Positions 36,177 to 44,357 of a stretch of 64,000 nucleotides of DNA are shown piece by piece; position 1 is the first letter of the stretch, and every line of letters begins with the position of its first letter. Source of the stretch: Paenibacillus tritici (GTDB lineage Bacteria; Bacillota; Bacilli; Paenibacillales; Paenibacillaceae); contig NZ_JABMKX010000004.1 in assembly GCF_013204885.1 (NCBI RefSeq), forward strand, positions 62,001 through 126,000, given 5' to 3'. The position numbers and the translations under genes were made by a program. Below the pieces are notes generated by a model. It saw nothing but the letters and a program-made list of their open reading frames with translations. It searched no databases and was not told the origin of the DNA.

Positions 36177-36719
36177 TTGGAAGAGACGGAGTGGATTACT
36201 GCTGTGCTTAGCGGAGAGCATCAGGCTTTTGGGAATCTGGTGACGCGTTATCAAGGCATGGTGTATAGTGTATGCATCAAAATTACAGGAGAAACCGAGT
36301 CCGCCAAGGATATGGCTCAGGAAGTCTTCATCAAAGCCTATAAGGCCCTCCCCTCCTTCAGAGGACAGTCTTCCTTCTCCACCTGGTTGTACCGGATTGC
36401 TTACCGTACCTGTCTGGACTGGAAACGGGCCAACGACCGGGAATGGCGGCACCGGAGTGCAGCGGATTACACAGAGAATGACTGGGTGACTTCACAGACA
36501 CCAGAGCAGGCAGCGCTTCGCAAAGAAGCCTCCCGGGAGCTGGGTGAGAACCTGAATAGTCTGGCGGAACCGTACCGGTCGGTTGTGCAGCTGTACTATT
36601 TTCAGCGTCACTCGTATCAGGAGATTGCCGAGCAAAAAGGAATTTCGGTCAAAACGGTTGAATCGCAGCTCTATCGGGCCAGACAGATGATGCGCAAAAG
36701 CGGGGAGGAATGGCGATGA
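36177..36719 (+). CDS. ECF-type RNA polymerase sigma factor
   Basis: A 180-aa sigma-70 family member of the ECF class. Region 2 covers about 12-85 (DMAQEVFIKAYKALPSF, the core/-10 contact) and region 4 about 115-175 (YRSVVQLYYFQRHSYQEIAEQKG helix-turn-helix, -35 contact, given in parts here: YRSVVQLYYFQ and HSYQEIAEQKG). The start is TTG at 36177 with AAGGAGGG about 11 nt upstream. It overlaps the anti-sigma gene (stop TGA within GATGA). The target promoters are unknown; the 303-nt upstream gap has a TATAAT at 36007-36012 without a good -35. Confidence 0.92.
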   Translation: MEETEWITAVLSGEHQAFGNLVTRYQGMVYSVCIKITGETESAKDMAQEVFIKAYKALPSFRGQSSFSTWLYRIAYRTCLDWKRANDREWRHRSAADYTENDWVTSQTPEQAALRKEASRELGENLNSLAEPYRSVVQLYYFQRHSYQEIAEQKGISVKTVESQLYRARQMMRKSGEEWR

Positions 36720-37180
36720 ATTGTGCAACAGTAAAGGAATGGATGCCGCATTATATTGATGGACAGCTGTCACCTGAGGCGCAGCATACGATCCGCCTGC
36801 ATGTAGAGTCCTGTCCCGGCTGCGCAGAATGGCTTGAGGAAGCGCGGGGGCTTGCATTGATGTGGAGCGAGATGGAAGCCGGACTGGACAGCACCGGACA
36901 GGAACCTGTGATACCGTTTGAATTCCCTGATTTTACTGGGGAGGTTATGGCTCAGATTAACCAGCTGGAGAATGGACGCAGAGAACGGGTGATCAAATCT
37001 ACGATGTCCAGACGGCGCACAGGAACCTCCTGGATGCATTACGGCGTAGCGGTCGGCCTGACGTTTCTCCTGCTGCAGCTTGGCGTATTTGAGAATTTTG
37101 CCTACGGCATCACCGAGATTAACGGCCATATGTCCACTTCGGTCAGCTCCTGGTTCGGCCCGCAAAGCAACAATCAGTAG
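36716..37180 (+). CDS. Zinc-finger anti-sigma factor (membrane)
   Basis: A 154-aa anti-sigma factor of the ZAS/zf-HC2 type. The zinc motif HVESCPGC (HxxxCxxC) is near residues 28-35; a single membrane helix lies at about 105-125 (YGVAVGLTFLLLQLGVF), with a short extracytoplasmic end. It should hold the ECF sigma factor at the membrane. ATG 36716 is preferred over 36710 because GGAGG at 36704-36708 is 7 nt upstream. Start and sigma stop overlap. Confidence 0.85.
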   Translation: MNCATVKEWMPHYIDGQLSPEAQHTIRLHVESCPGCAEWLEEARGLALMWSEMEAGLDSTGQEPVIPFEFPDFTGEVMAQINQLENGRRERVIKSTMSRRRTGTSWMHYGVAVGLTFLLLQLGVFENFAYGITEINGHMSTSVSSWFGPQSNNQ

Positions 37181-37282
37181 ATCAACAGCGGCTTTCCCGG
37201 CAATTCCATGCGGAAGAAGCACGTTTAGGATACAAGGCACACTGCTGCCTGATGTTCCATAATACTTTTGGGAGGGTAACAT

Positions 37283-37780
37283 ATGATTAAGAAAAGACGC
37301 TGGCTCACCTTTCTCCTGGCCATGGTTCCGGGACTGGGCCACATGTATCTGGGCTTTAAAAAAATGGGCCTGGAGTATATGATTGGAGCATCACTGTGTA
37401 TTATATTTATTCCGTCCATGCCCACAGTGTTTCCATTCGCGCTGGCAGCCCTCTGGTTCTACCAGTTATTCGATGCGCTGCAAAAAGCGGCCTGGATGAA
37501 GGTGACCGCTGCCGAGCATGAACGGATGATGTTCCACCCGGACAGCTTTGGAGCCCCGTGGACCATGGGCATTACGCCCCCTCCGGTGTATCCGCATGAT
37601 GATGTGAACCCGGTGTGGGTCGGCATCGGCTGCGTCATAGCAGGGATTCTGTTAATGCTCATTACGGCATTTCCAACCCTCTGGAGAATACTGAACGATA
37701 TGAACATCGGGGCGGTCCTGTTATCGCTTGCATTGATCGGTTATGGACTTAGAATGCTGAAGAACAATTCAAAAGTATAG
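37283..37780 (+). CDS. Four-helix membrane protein of unknown function
   Basis: A 165-aa protein with hydrophobic segments at about 8-25, 32-60, 112-130 and 138-158 and a hydrophilic loop rich in Pro/His (ITPPPVYPHDD). The first segment (MVPGLGHMYLGFKKMG) resembles TM2-domain proteins. It follows the anti-sigma gene by 102 nt with a GGGAGG ribosome site, and precedes the DUF4097/LiaF-like gene by 16 nt, so it probably belongs to the same envelope-stress unit. Confidence 0.8.
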   Translation: MIKKRRWLTFLLAMVPGLGHMYLGFKKMGLEYMIGASLCIIFIPSMPTVFPFALAALWFYQLFDALQKAAWMKVTAAEHERMMFHPDSFGAPWTMGITPPPVYPHDDVNPVWVGIGCVIAGILLMLITAFPTLWRILNDMNIGAVLLSLALIGYGLRMLKNNSKV

Positions 37781-37796
37781 TGAAATGGGGACATGA

Positions 37797-38891
37797 ATGA
37801 TGGGGAGATGGAAAATCGGCAGCTTCACCGCCGCAATAGGCTGCATTGTAGTGGGGGTTATTGTAGTACTTGCCCAGTATGGTGTTATCACTTATGAGGT
37901 GCTGGGTTATATCTGGCCAGTACTGCTTATCCTGTTCGGCCTGGAGATGCTGCTTCGGCTCTTCATTAAATCGGATGTCAAAAATCGTGTGAGCGGCTGG
38001 GCCATTGTACTGATTCTCGTGCTTGTTGCTGCAAGCGGGGCGCAGACCGTCCTGGCCGGCGGTTCACTGAGCAGTATCTTTGGCAATACCAAGCTGGTGC
38101 CGGTGGACGGCAAGGTGGAAGTGCAGCAGGAAATCAAGACGGTAAGAATTGAATTGCCCCAGGGCAAGGTTAAGCTGGAGGGCGTGCAAGGTAACGCAGT
38201 GGAGTACGAAGGGAAGCTGGAGCTGCCGGGCAATACTGACAATGAAGCGGCAAGCGCGCTGGAGCGTAAGTGGAAAGTCACCACCGAAGGCGATACGCTT
38301 GTCATGGAGCTGGAGGGTGAATCAGGCTGGCTCTCCAATATCCAGATCGGATTCAATAACAATGCTCCTTATCTGAATGTCAGCGTTCCGCAGAATTTGG
38401 CTATTGAGGTGGAGACCAGTGACGGGTCCATCGAAGCCGGTGGACTGGCGGCAGGGGTCAATGTGGATACGAGCAACGGTACTATGGATATTCATGACGT
38501 TTCCGGAGGGGTGAAGGCCCATACCAGCAACGGCACATTGACCGTACAGAATATACAAGGGGATGTAGAGCTGGTTAGCTCCAACGGAGCGATTACGCTT
38601 GGTAACATTGACGGTGCCTTGTCTGCCAAGAGCAGCAACGGCAAGATTACGGTTAACTCTGCTGTCACAGGCAGATGGGAGCTGAAGTCGAGCAACGGCA
38701 AGATTATGGTTGGCCTTCCGGCTGCAACGGATGCCAAGATCACTGCGGATACCAGCAATGGGTCGCTTAAGGGAAATGTAACCTGGGACGGCGAGGACGA
38801 GGATCATGGCACGGCTGTACTTGGCAAAGGAACACATGAGGTATCCTTATCTACCAGCAATGGTTCGGTAACGGTGGATACGGCACAATAA
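37797..38891 (+). CDS. LiaF-like membrane protein with DUF4097 beta-repeat domain
   Basis: A 364-aa protein. Three hydrophobic segments at about 8-28, 35-58 and 66-88 resemble the LiaI/LiaF transmembrane region. The rest is a beta-solenoid-like DUF4097 domain with repeated short strands closing in SSNG or TSNG (for example VDTSNGTMDIHDV, AHTSNGTLTVQN, KSSNGKITV), about ten times. Such proteins often lie beside cell-envelope stress regulators, which fits the ECF pair upstream. The ribosome site is weak (GGGG). A strong terminator follows. Confidence 0.83.
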   Translation: MMGRWKIGSFTAAIGCIVVGVIVVLAQYGVITYEVLGYIWPVLLILFGLEMLLRLFIKSDVKNRVSGWAIVLILVLVAASGAQTVLAGGSLSSIFGNTKLVPVDGKVEVQQEIKTVRIELPQGKVKLEGVQGNAVEYEGKLELPGNTDNEAASALERKWKVTTEGDTLVMELEGESGWLSNIQIGFNNNAPYLNVSVPQNLAIEVETSDGSIEAGGLAAGVNVDTSNGTMDIHDVSGGVKAHTSNGTLTVQNIQGDVELVSSNGAITLGNIDGALSAKSSNGKITVNSAVTGRWELKSSNGKIMVGLPAATDAKITADTSNGSLKGNVTWDGEDEDHGTAVLGKGTHEVSLSTSNGSVTVDTAQ

Positions 38892-38902
38892 TGAATGGAA
38901 CA

Positions 38903-38944
38903 AAGAGCTGTTGACCCCAAAGGAATTGCGGGGCAACAGCTCTT
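38903..38944 (+). terminator. Terminator of the ECF-associated operon
   Basis: AAGAGCTGTTG-a-CCCC pairs with GGGG-CAACAGCTCTT over about 15 bp, then ATTGTT. Confidence 0.75.
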
Positions 38945-39079
38945 ATTGTTAAAATATAAGGATTTATATGTTGCACACACGATAACTTATCCTTCTATTT
39001 CTCGCTGAAACGAATGCCGTCCTTAACAGGACAGCAAGGCCGTTTCCACTTGGGAAGAGGCAGAGGTAGAGGCTGCTTC

Positions 39080-40060
39080 TTACCAGGCGTAGGCCTTAGG
39101 TGCTGCACCGCCCGGTCCGGGGAAAATCTCGTCCAGACGTTTCAGCACGGACTCGTCCAGGACGACCTCCAGACTGCGCAGCGCGCTCTCGAACTGCTCC
39201 AGCGTACGCGGCCCGATAATAGGAGCCGTCACGGCCGGGTTCGCCAGCAGCCAGGCCAGGGCGATATTATCCTGCGGCTCGCCGAGCTCCAGGCTCAGTT
39301 CGGCAAAGGCCTCCAGCTGCTTCTTGTACTGCTCCACACGTTCGGCGTTGCCGCCGCTGCGGCTGCCTTCAATCTTCTTCAGCGCATTGCGGCCGAGCAG
39401 CCCTCCGTCCAGCGGGCTCCAGGGAATAATTCCAAGCCCCAGATGCTGCGCGGCAGGCAGGACCTCAAGCTCGGGCAGGCGGCAGGTGAGGCTGTATTTA
39501 TGCTGCTCTGACACCAGACCCAGGAAGCCACGGGCCTTCGCTTCCTGCTGGGCGACGGCAATATCCCATCCGGCGAAGTTACTGGAGCCGACGTAACCGA
39601 TCTTGCCCTGGCTGACGGCAAGCTCAAAGGCGCCCCACAGCTCGTCCCACGACACGTTGCGGTCGACATGGTGCATCTGGTAGAGTTCAACATGATCGGT
39701 CTGCAGACGCTGCAGAGAGGCTTCCAGGTGCCTGCGGATAATATAAGCGGAGAGGCCGCCCTCATCGTTCGGGCCATCCAGCTTATCGCTCATTGCACCA
39801 TAGACTTTAGTGGCCAGCACAACCTTCTCCCGGCGTCCGCCGCCCTGTTTGAACCAGCGTCCGATGATCGTTTCGGTAAGGCCAGAATTCTCGCCCCATC
39901 CATACACGTTAGCGGTATCAAAAAAGTTGACTCCGGCGTCCAGCGCCGCATCCATGATGCGGAAGGCTTCCTTCTCATCGGTAACCGGGCCGAAATTCAT
40001 CGTTCCCAGACAGAGGCGGCTAACCTTCATGCCGGACTTGCCAAGCTTTGCGTAATGCAT
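39080..40060 (-). CDS. Aldo/keto reductase
   Basis: A 326-aa NADPH-dependent oxidoreductase of the YdhF/YghZ-like AKR group. Catalytic features: Asp and Tyr in FFDTANVYGWGENSG, the conserved YQMHHVDRNV segment, and the cofactor-loop region APIIGPRTLEQFES. Substrate unknown. Two in-frame ATGs (40066 and 40060) follow GAGGGAGTG; the second has the better 10-nt spacing. Monocistronic, opposite to leuB. Confidence 0.9.
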   Translation of the reverse strand: MHYAKLGKSGMKVSRLCLGTMNFGPVTDEKEAFRIMDAALDAGVNFFDTANVYGWGENSGLTETIIGRWFKQGGGRREKVVLATKVYGAMSDKLDGPNDEGGLSAYIIRRHLEASLQRLQTDHVELYQMHHVDRNVSWDELWGAFELAVSQGKIGYVGSSNFAGWDIAVAQQEAKARGFLGLVSEQHKYSLTCRLPELEVLPAAQHLGLGIIPWSPLDGGLLGRNALKKIEGSRSGGNAERVEQYKKQLEAFAELSLELGEPQDNIALAWLLANPAVTAPIIGPRTLEQFESALRSLEVVLDESVLKRLDEIFPGPGGAAPKAYAW

Positions 40061-40289
40061 CTTCATCTCACTCCCTCTTCAATCTGAATAGGTATCCGGG
40101 AAGTACAACTGCCCATTAATTGTAATTCATTGCAGGAATGAGGGCAAATCAGTCTATCCGGATCACTTATAGGCTCTATCTATGAACGTGATAGAATCTA
40201 TATCTTTGTCCTTTCCCCTCCGTTATGATACAACAATATACAGAAGAACTATGTCTGCGAGCAGCAGGACTAACTAAGGAGTGACAGGA

Positions 40290-41372
40290 ATGAGCGAGGT
40301 CAAAAAAATCGCCGTAATTGCCGGGGACGGTATCGGACCTGAAGTTGTGGCTGAAGCAGAGAAAGTATTGAAAAGAACGGAAGAGCTGTTTGGTTATACG
40401 TTTGAAACGGAGCATGCCTTGTTCGGCGGAATTGCGATTGATGAACGCGGAACTCCGCTGCCGGAGGATACGCTTGCGATCTGCCGCAGCGCGGATGCTG
40501 TACTGCTTGGAGCCGTAGGCGGACCGAAATGGGACAACAATCCGAAGGAACTGCGTCCGGAGACCGGACTGCTGGGCATCCGCAAAGCGCTGGGGTTATT
40601 CTCCAACCTGCGTCCGGCTGTAGTCTTCGATTGTCTGAAGGATGCTTCGACGCTGAAGCCTGAAGTGCTGGAAGGTACGGATCTGATGGTGGTGCGCGAA
40701 CTGACAGGCGGGATCTACTTCGGGGAGAAGCTGCGCCGTCAGGGTGAGCATGGGGAAGAAGCCGTAGATACTTGTGTCTACAACGTAACAGAAGTGGAGC
40801 GGATTGTCCGCCAGGCGTTCGAGATTGCCGGCAAGCGCCGTAATAAGCTGGCGAGTGTCGACAAAGCCAATGTACTGGAGACCTCCCGTCTGTGGCGTGA
40901 AGTGGTGAACAGACTGGCACCGGAATATCCGCAGGTAGAGCTTGAGCATGTGCTGGTGGATAACTGTGCGATGCAGCTGCTTCGCCGTCCTTCGAGCTTC
41001 GATGTCATTGTGACGGAGAATATGTTCGGGGATATCCTTAGTGATGAAGCGGCAATGCTGACCGGTTCCATTGGAATGCTGGCCTCCGCTTCGCTGGGAG
41101 AAGGCAGCTACGGCCTGTATGAGCCGGTCCACGGCTCTGCGCCTGATATTGCCGGACAAGGACTGGCGAACCCGATCGCAACGATCCTGTCGCTCGCGCT
41201 GATGTTCCGCATGACCTTCGGCTACGAGAATGCAGCCGCTGCCATCGAAGCCGCTGTCGCTGAAGTGCTGGATGCCGGTCACCGGACCAGCGATATCGCA
41301 GTGGATAAGAGCAAAGCGATCAGTACTACAGAGATGGGAGACCTGATCGTAGCCGCTATCCGTAAGGCCTAA
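40290..41372 (+). CDS. leuB: 3-isopropylmalate dehydrogenase
   Basis: A 360-aa NAD+-dependent decarboxylating dehydrogenase, third step of leucine synthesis. Marks: [16 protein letters not shown] at the N-terminus, [18 protein letters not shown] and the metal/nucleotide region [12 protein letters not shown] ... [18 protein letters not shown] 40290 has AAGGAG 8 nt upstream; the GTG at 40281 overlaps that site. It is 10 kb from leuA, separated by the envelope segment; leuC and leuD are not in the window. No T-box is seen in the 229-nt upstream gap. Confidence 0.96.
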   Translation: MSEVKKIAVIAGDGIGPEVVAEAEKVLKRTEELFGYTFETEHALFGGIAIDERGTPLPEDTLAICRSADAVLLGAVGGPKWDNNPKELRPETGLLGIRKALGLFSNLRPAVVFDCLKDASTLKPEVLEGTDLMVVRELTGGIYFGEKLRRQGEHGEEAVDTCVYNVTEVERIVRQAFEIAGKRRNKLASVDKANVLETSRLWREVVNRLAPEYPQVELEHVLVDNCAMQLLRRPSSFDVIVTENMFGDILSDEAAMLTGSIGMLASASLGEGSYGLYEPVHGSAPDIAGQGLANPIATILSLALMFRMTFGYENAAAAIEAAVAEVLDAGHRTSDIAVDKSKAISTTEMGDLIVAAIRKA

Positions 41373-41434
41373 GTTCTACCACATATATCCCTTTTGACGC
41401 AGAACGAAGAAAAACTTCACAAAATGTTGCTTAT

Positions 41435-41449
41435 TTATAATTATTATAA
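41435..41449 (+). promoter_or_regulatory. PerR box upstream of ahpC-like gene
   Basis: TTATAATTATTATAA is an exact match to the Bacillus PerR consensus TTATAATnATTATAA, 160 nt before the peroxiredoxin start. PerR represses peroxide-defence genes and releases them on metal-catalysed oxidation. Confidence 0.85.
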
Positions 41450-41468
41450 AAAAGTAATCAATGTAATA

Positions 41469-41497
41469 TTGACTTTGATTTTGTACGATGATAACAT
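41469..41497 (+). promoter_or_regulatory. Probable promoter of the ahpC-like gene
   Basis: TTGACT at 41469-41474, 17-nt spacer, TAACAT at 41492-41497. It lies 20 nt downstream of the PerR box; a second promoter using the TATAAT within the box (41436-41441) is also possible. Confidence 0.5.
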
Positions 41498-41608
41498 TTG
41501 TTCTGTACCCTTTAGAAGGTAACCATCCATCAAAATCAAGAAAAGCATATTACATCCGGCTACGCCCGGCAGTTGTTTTTCTTACATATTCAAAGGAGGA
41601 TTTAAGCA

Positions 41609-42148
41609 ATGGCAGAACGTTTGGTAGGTAAACCCGCCCCTGACTTCTTCATGGAGACAGTAACAGGCGACGGTAAGGATTTCGGTAAGGTTAGCTTGTC
41701 CGACTATCGCGGCAAATGGCTTGTATTCTTCTTCTATCCGCTTGATTTCACTTTCGTATGTCCAACTGAAATCACAGCCTTGAGTGATGCTGCTGCTGAT
41801 TTCGCAGAGCTTGATACAGAAATTCTCGGTGTGAGCATTGACTCTATCCATAGCCACAAGGCTTGGTTGTCTACACCTAAGGATATGAACGGTCTTGGCC
41901 AGATCAACTTCCCGCTCGCTTCTGACATCACGAAGAAGGTTGCCAGCGATTACGGCGTCCTGATCGAAGAAGAAGGTATTGCTCTGCGCGGATTGTTCAT
42001 CATTGATCCTGAGGGCGAACTGAAATATCAAGTCGTTAACCACAATGATGTGGGCCGCAGTGTAGAAGAGACATTGCGTGTTCTGCAGGCTCTCCAATCC
42101 GGCGGGCTGTGCGCTATGAACTGGAAGCCAGGCGACAAGAACCTGTAA
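41609..42148 (+). CDS. ahpC: 2-Cys peroxiredoxin (AhpC/Prx1 type)
   Basis: A 179-aa thiol peroxidase that reduces hydrogen peroxide and alkyl hydroperoxides. Peroxidatic Cys51 is in FTFVCPTEI and resolving Cys168 in GGLCAMNWKPG, the typical 2-Cys pair. No ahpF follows, so thioredoxin or another reductase is likely the partner. Ribosome site AAAGGAGGA before ATG. The exact PerR box upstream predicts peroxide induction. A terminator follows at 42191-42231. Confidence 0.95.
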   Translation: MAERLVGKPAPDFFMETVTGDGKDFGKVSLSDYRGKWLVFFFYPLDFTFVCPTEITALSDAAADFAELDTEILGVSIDSIHSHKAWLSTPKDMNGLGQINFPLASDITKKVASDYGVLIEEEGIALRGLFIIDPEGELKYQVVNHNDVGRSVEETLRVLQALQSGGLCAMNWKPGDKNL

Positions 42149-42190
42149 GCTTCGCACTTCATAAACTGTGACCTTTGAGATACTAAGAGG

Positions 42191-42231
42191 ACCTCCTTTC
42201 CGGGAATATTTTCCTGGCGGGGAGGTTTTTT
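42191..42231 (+). terminator. Terminator after ahpC
   Basis: ACCTCC / GGAGGT outer and CCGGGAA / TTCCTGG inner stems, then TTTTTT. Confidence 0.8.
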
Positions 42232-42376
42232 GCACCAAAGACCTGTACCGTCCGGGTAAGCGTTTGAAAATGGGCGTAAAGGTTAATATATAGCTTGTAA
42301 GGGGAGGAATCTCCCCCGCCACTTTGTAATATACTAATAGGAAATCGACGTTAACACTCAAGGAGGGTGAACAAAA

Positions 42377-42784
42377 ATGAGCTTTTGCTGTGGAGCGAGT
42401 ATGGTTGGAACAAAGGGAACCCTAAAACATTATCGCACGCAAGTCCATAATGTTCCCCTGCTTTTTTGTCCGGTATGCCACCGGGTAGAGGTCCATTACA
42501 AGGTCGAAAATGAATATGAGATTCTGGCAGAATATGCCCATGGCGACGGTGTTACCGATGTTGATTTCCAGGATTATGTGATGGAGGACGAGGAAGCGAT
42601 CTTCGAGAACGTCATTAACGTGGAGACCGAGGACCCGCTCGCTATCGTACGCAGCCAGATCGACATGTCGCTTGACCTCCTGGCCGTAGCCAAGCAGATT
42701 GGTGACTCCAAGTGGGAACGTGAGCTGAAGAAGCGTCTGGCTGTAATGAGCCAGCGGCGTCACCGGCTGCAGCAGAAGGCTTGA
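42377..42784 (+). CDS. Cysteine-containing hypothetical protein, 135 aa
   Basis: An acidic protein beginning MSFCCGASMVGTKGTLKHYR and containing CPVCHRVEVHYKVENEYE; the Cys pairs (C4C5 and CxxC at about 32-35) suggest a zinc ribbon. The C-terminal half is helical and charged (LLAVAKQIGDSKWERELKKR). Ribosome site AAGGAGGGTG and a terminator at 42818-42846 make it a single-gene unit. I cannot assign a family with certainty; a YgiT/MqsA-like zinc domain is one possibility. Confidence 0.8.
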   Translation: MSFCCGASMVGTKGTLKHYRTQVHNVPLLFCPVCHRVEVHYKVENEYEILAEYAHGDGVTDVDFQDYVMEDEEAIFENVINVETEDPLAIVRSQIDMSLDLLAVAKQIGDSKWERELKKRLAVMSQRRHRLQQKA

Positions 42785-42817
42785 GTCTCCCATGCTTCAA
42801 TTAGGTCATAAATAAGC

Positions 42818-42846
42818 GAGCCTCCGCCATTTGCGGGGGCTCTTTT
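42818..42846 (+). terminator. Terminator after the 135-aa gene
   Basis: GAGCCTCCGC / GCGGGGGCTC with a 5-nt loop, then TTTT. Confidence 0.8.
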
Positions 42847-43108
42847 CAATGTATTTGCAGGAAACGTAACATTCTCACAATATTAAATGTGTCTTAAGAA
42901 TCATTTTAAGGATATTTTCGTCATTCGACAGATTCTCTGATTGCGTTGTCTTCTTCTCTTGGATATGATTGGAATATAGTTGAAACGGTTGGATAATATA
43001 ATACGATTTCCGAATGTTCTGGCGGCTTCGTCATATACTCATATACATAGTAATTTGATGTCGCTTAAGCGTCTTCGTCAATTGCAGTAAAAGGGGGAAC
43101 TTCGTATC

Positions 43109-44212
43109 GTGATAAGCCAATATCAGGAAAGCTTGCTGTTGCCGGCAAGAACGTTTCAATCTGGTGCAATGGATACTACTTTTGAGGATGTGCTGGAGCA
43201 CATCGACAGCGGAATTCTGCTTTTTGATGATGAGGGAGTTCTGACCTTCGTCAATAAGCAGATGTACGGTATTCTGGAGCTTACTCGTCATTCTCTTCTG
43301 GGCTGCACAATGCATCATCTGTTATCCCATATTCAGCTGAGCCGCTTCAAGAAGAAGCAGGTCTTGCGCAGTTATCGTGAAATGGTGCTCAAAGGTAAGC
43401 CAAGCTATGAATTTGTTGATGAATATGGACGATACTGGCGTGCTTCTCTCGTCAGCGGAGAGCAAATGAAGGGAAGCTACCTGTTCACGCTCAAAGAGAT
43501 CTCCGATTACAAGCTCATCGAGCAGACGGCCTACCAGAATGACAGCCTGGCGATGCTGGGCCGGTTATCGGCCTCGATTGCCCATGAGATCCGCAATCCG
43601 CTGACCGCTATCCGGGGGTTCATACAACTGCTGCATCCTCATCTCCACTTGCTGGGCAAAGAGGAATATGCGAAGATTATATTAGCTGAGATTGACCGCG
43701 CCAATGACATTATTCATGAATTTCTGACCTCCTCTAAGCCTTCTGTACCGCAGGTTGGCTTGATTCCTGTCTCCGCCCTGCTGAAGGAAGTGGTCCTGCT
43801 CACAGAGAGCGAAGCCTTGATGAAGGGCTGCCAGATTAATCTGCAGGTGCTTCAAGAGGACCTGTTCATCTCGGGGGATGTTAAGCAGATGAAGCAGGTT
43901 GTACTTAACATGATCAGGAATGCTATGGAAGCCATCTCCGAACTGGAGGATGATTCCATGGGCAGAATAGAGGTCGGTGCCCGCAAAGAAGGGACAGAGG
44001 TGCGCATCTTCATCTCTGATAACGGCAAGGGGATGGATATCTGCACGCTCGACAGACTGTTCAATCCGTTCTTCACCACGAAGGAGAATGGAACGGGACT
44101 TGGACTCTCCGTCAGTGACCGGATCATCAAGAATCATGGGGGCTGCATTTCGGTCAGCAGCCAGTTGAATGAAGGAACCCGGTTCGTCATTTCCCTTCCG
44201 CTGATTCACTAA
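43109..44212 (+). CDS. PAS-domain sensor histidine kinase (sporulation-kinase-like)
   Basis: A 367-aa soluble kinase with no membrane segments. A PAS domain (about 25-130, IDSGILLFDDEGVLTFVNK) is followed by HisKA (phospho-acceptor His in IAHEIRNPLTAIRGF, about residue 160) and HATPase (N box MIRNAMEAISE, G1 DNGKGMD, G2 GTGLGLSV). This resembles cytosolic kinases such as KinA/KinE that feed the Spo0A phosphorelay, and no response regulator is adjacent, which fits an orphan. The GTG start has AAGGGGGAA about 10 nt upstream. A Spo0A-box-like core TTCGACA is at 42924-42930. Confidence 0.88.
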   Translation: MISQYQESLLLPARTFQSGAMDTTFEDVLEHIDSGILLFDDEGVLTFVNKQMYGILELTRHSLLGCTMHHLLSHIQLSRFKKKQVLRSYREMVLKGKPSYEFVDEYGRYWRASLVSGEQMKGSYLFTLKEISDYKLIEQTAYQNDSLAMLGRLSASIAHEIRNPLTAIRGFIQLLHPHLHLLGKEEYAKIILAEIDRANDIIHEFLTSSKPSVPQVGLIPVSALLKEVVLLTESEALMKGCQINLQVLQEDLFISGDVKQMKQVVLNMIRNAMEAISELEDDSMGRIEVGARKEGTEVRIFISDNGKGMDICTLDRLFNPFFTTKENGTGLGLSVSDRIIKNHGGCISVSSQLNEGTRFVISLPLIH

Positions 44213-44357
44213 TGATTACAATAAACCCGGCACTTTCTAAGCATCCGGGTTATCATCTATATTCAAGGGCTGATTCCTGCAATGCACGTTCAAGTGCGGG
44301 AGATCAGCCTTATCTGCGTTATTAGCGTGAGACAACCAGCATACGGGGGGATGAAGC

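Noticed and set aside
41582..42361. 259-codon open frame on the minus strand over ahpC
   Set aside because: Antisense to a clear peroxiredoxin with no ribosome site; shadow of biased codon use.
42924..42930. Spo0A-box-like TTCGACA upstream of the histidine kinase (another at 36023-36030 before the ECF gene)
   Set aside because: A 7-nt core is expected several times by chance in 64 kb; noted in the gene entry but not called as a site.
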